A DNA stretch of 53,513 bases from Spirosoma profusum (GTDB lineage: Bacteria > Bacteroidota > Bacteroidia > Cytophagales > Spirosomataceae), in the NCBI RefSeq assembly GCF_014699005.1, contig NZ_JACWZY010000040.1, positions 1-53,513 on the forward strand. Direction: 5' to 3'. Position 1 is the stretch's first letter. Every line of letters starts with the position of its first letter. The notes under the pieces are model-generated. The model saw only the letters and a list, made by a program, of their open reading frames with translations. It did no database searches and was not told where the DNA came from. A program made the position numbers and the translations under genes. Shown piece after piece: positions 53,426 to 53,513 of this stretch.

Positions 53426-53513
53426 GTCAAATGTAGTGTCTTAGCCCCCTGAATGGTTGGACAAAATTGTAAAAACAGTTTAGTCCTATTACATTCAGAA
53501 ATCATGAGCAAAA
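53426..53513. other. right window edge
   Basis: 88 bp without a gene. TTGGACAAAATTG at 53459 resembles an IS end. An ATG at 53504 may begin a plus-strand gene outside the window. Confidence 0.3.

Noticed and set aside
1..53513. CRISPR arrays, rRNA genes, complete tRNA genes
   Set aside because: No regularly spaced repeats, rRNA signatures or full cloverleaf found; the tRNA-Asn piece lacks its 5' half.

Overview
The window looks like a chromosome segment of a Cytophagales bacterium close to Spirosoma (Bacteroidota). The evidence is protein-level resemblance: the giant Calx-beta/CARDB/SprB-like surface protein with a 'WNDPxxWxCGRxP' tail, the Bacteroidota-type integrase and replication initiator, and genes without Shine-Dalgarno sequences. 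Two stretches of higher-GC, core-like genes (1-9.0 kb and 39.1-46.2 kb) flank a lower-GC accessory island (9.1-38.8 kb). A small integrated replicon-like element and a degraded IS3-family insertion occupy the right end.

Layout. 1-8.04 kb: the 3' part of a giant secreted adhesin-like gene, closed by a strong terminator. 8.44-8.99 kb: a frameshifted phnN. 9.1-10.7 kb: an AT-rich gene of unknown function. 10.9-11.34 kb: a non-coding stretch with many hairpins, possibly a relic of group II intron domain I. 11.35-14.54 kb: a membrane desaturase, a free-standing B3/4 domain protein and argH. 14.57-15.03 kb: a cluster of hairpins, the second copy of a dispersed repeat, and a perfect 98-bp palindrome. 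15.0-16.87 kb: an AbiEi/AbiEii-type toxin-antitoxin pair.

16.87-38.4 kb: the main defence locus. A cysteine desulfurase (SspA/DndA-like) is divergent from a tightly packed plus-strand operon: DUF4007 protein (SspB-like), a 1142-aa P-loop ATPase (SspC-like), a two-ATPase sensor kinase, a receiver-domain protein, a PAPS-reductase-family protein (SspD/DndC-like), and three genes in the order expected of the restriction module SspF-G-H / DptF-G-H, the last a 1773-aa protein with a C-terminal FtsK/HerA translocase. A 573-aa protein with a PD-(D/E)XK-type site follows. The gene set fits a DNA phosphorothioation (sulfur-in-backbone) defence system of the SspABCD-SspFGH kind. The unusual part is a complete two-component-like pair (GHKL ATPase plus histidine kinase, then receiver) between the ATPase and the sulfur-transfer enzyme. 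This suggests that modification or restriction is switched by phospho-signalling. That reading is inference from gene order and motifs.

38.4-39.07 kb is non-coding, with an imperfect direct repeat and a 17-bp-arm hairpin. A closely related hairpin lies inside the rep gene at 47.66 kb. 39.07-46.25 kb: a DUF1572 gene with a nonsense codon, a class V aminotransferase divergent from a MocR/PdxR regulator (with TGTATGGT repeats between them), a CocE/NonD hydrolase, a methyltransferase and a ketopantoate reductase. 46.5-51.9 kb: an integrated element with a RepL-like protein, an RCR-like initiator, an excisionase, an unknown protein and a tyrosine integrase, ending at a 3' fragment of tRNA-Asn. 51.9-53.4 kb: the tail of a serine recombinase, then an IS3-family element with several frame-disrupting lesions.
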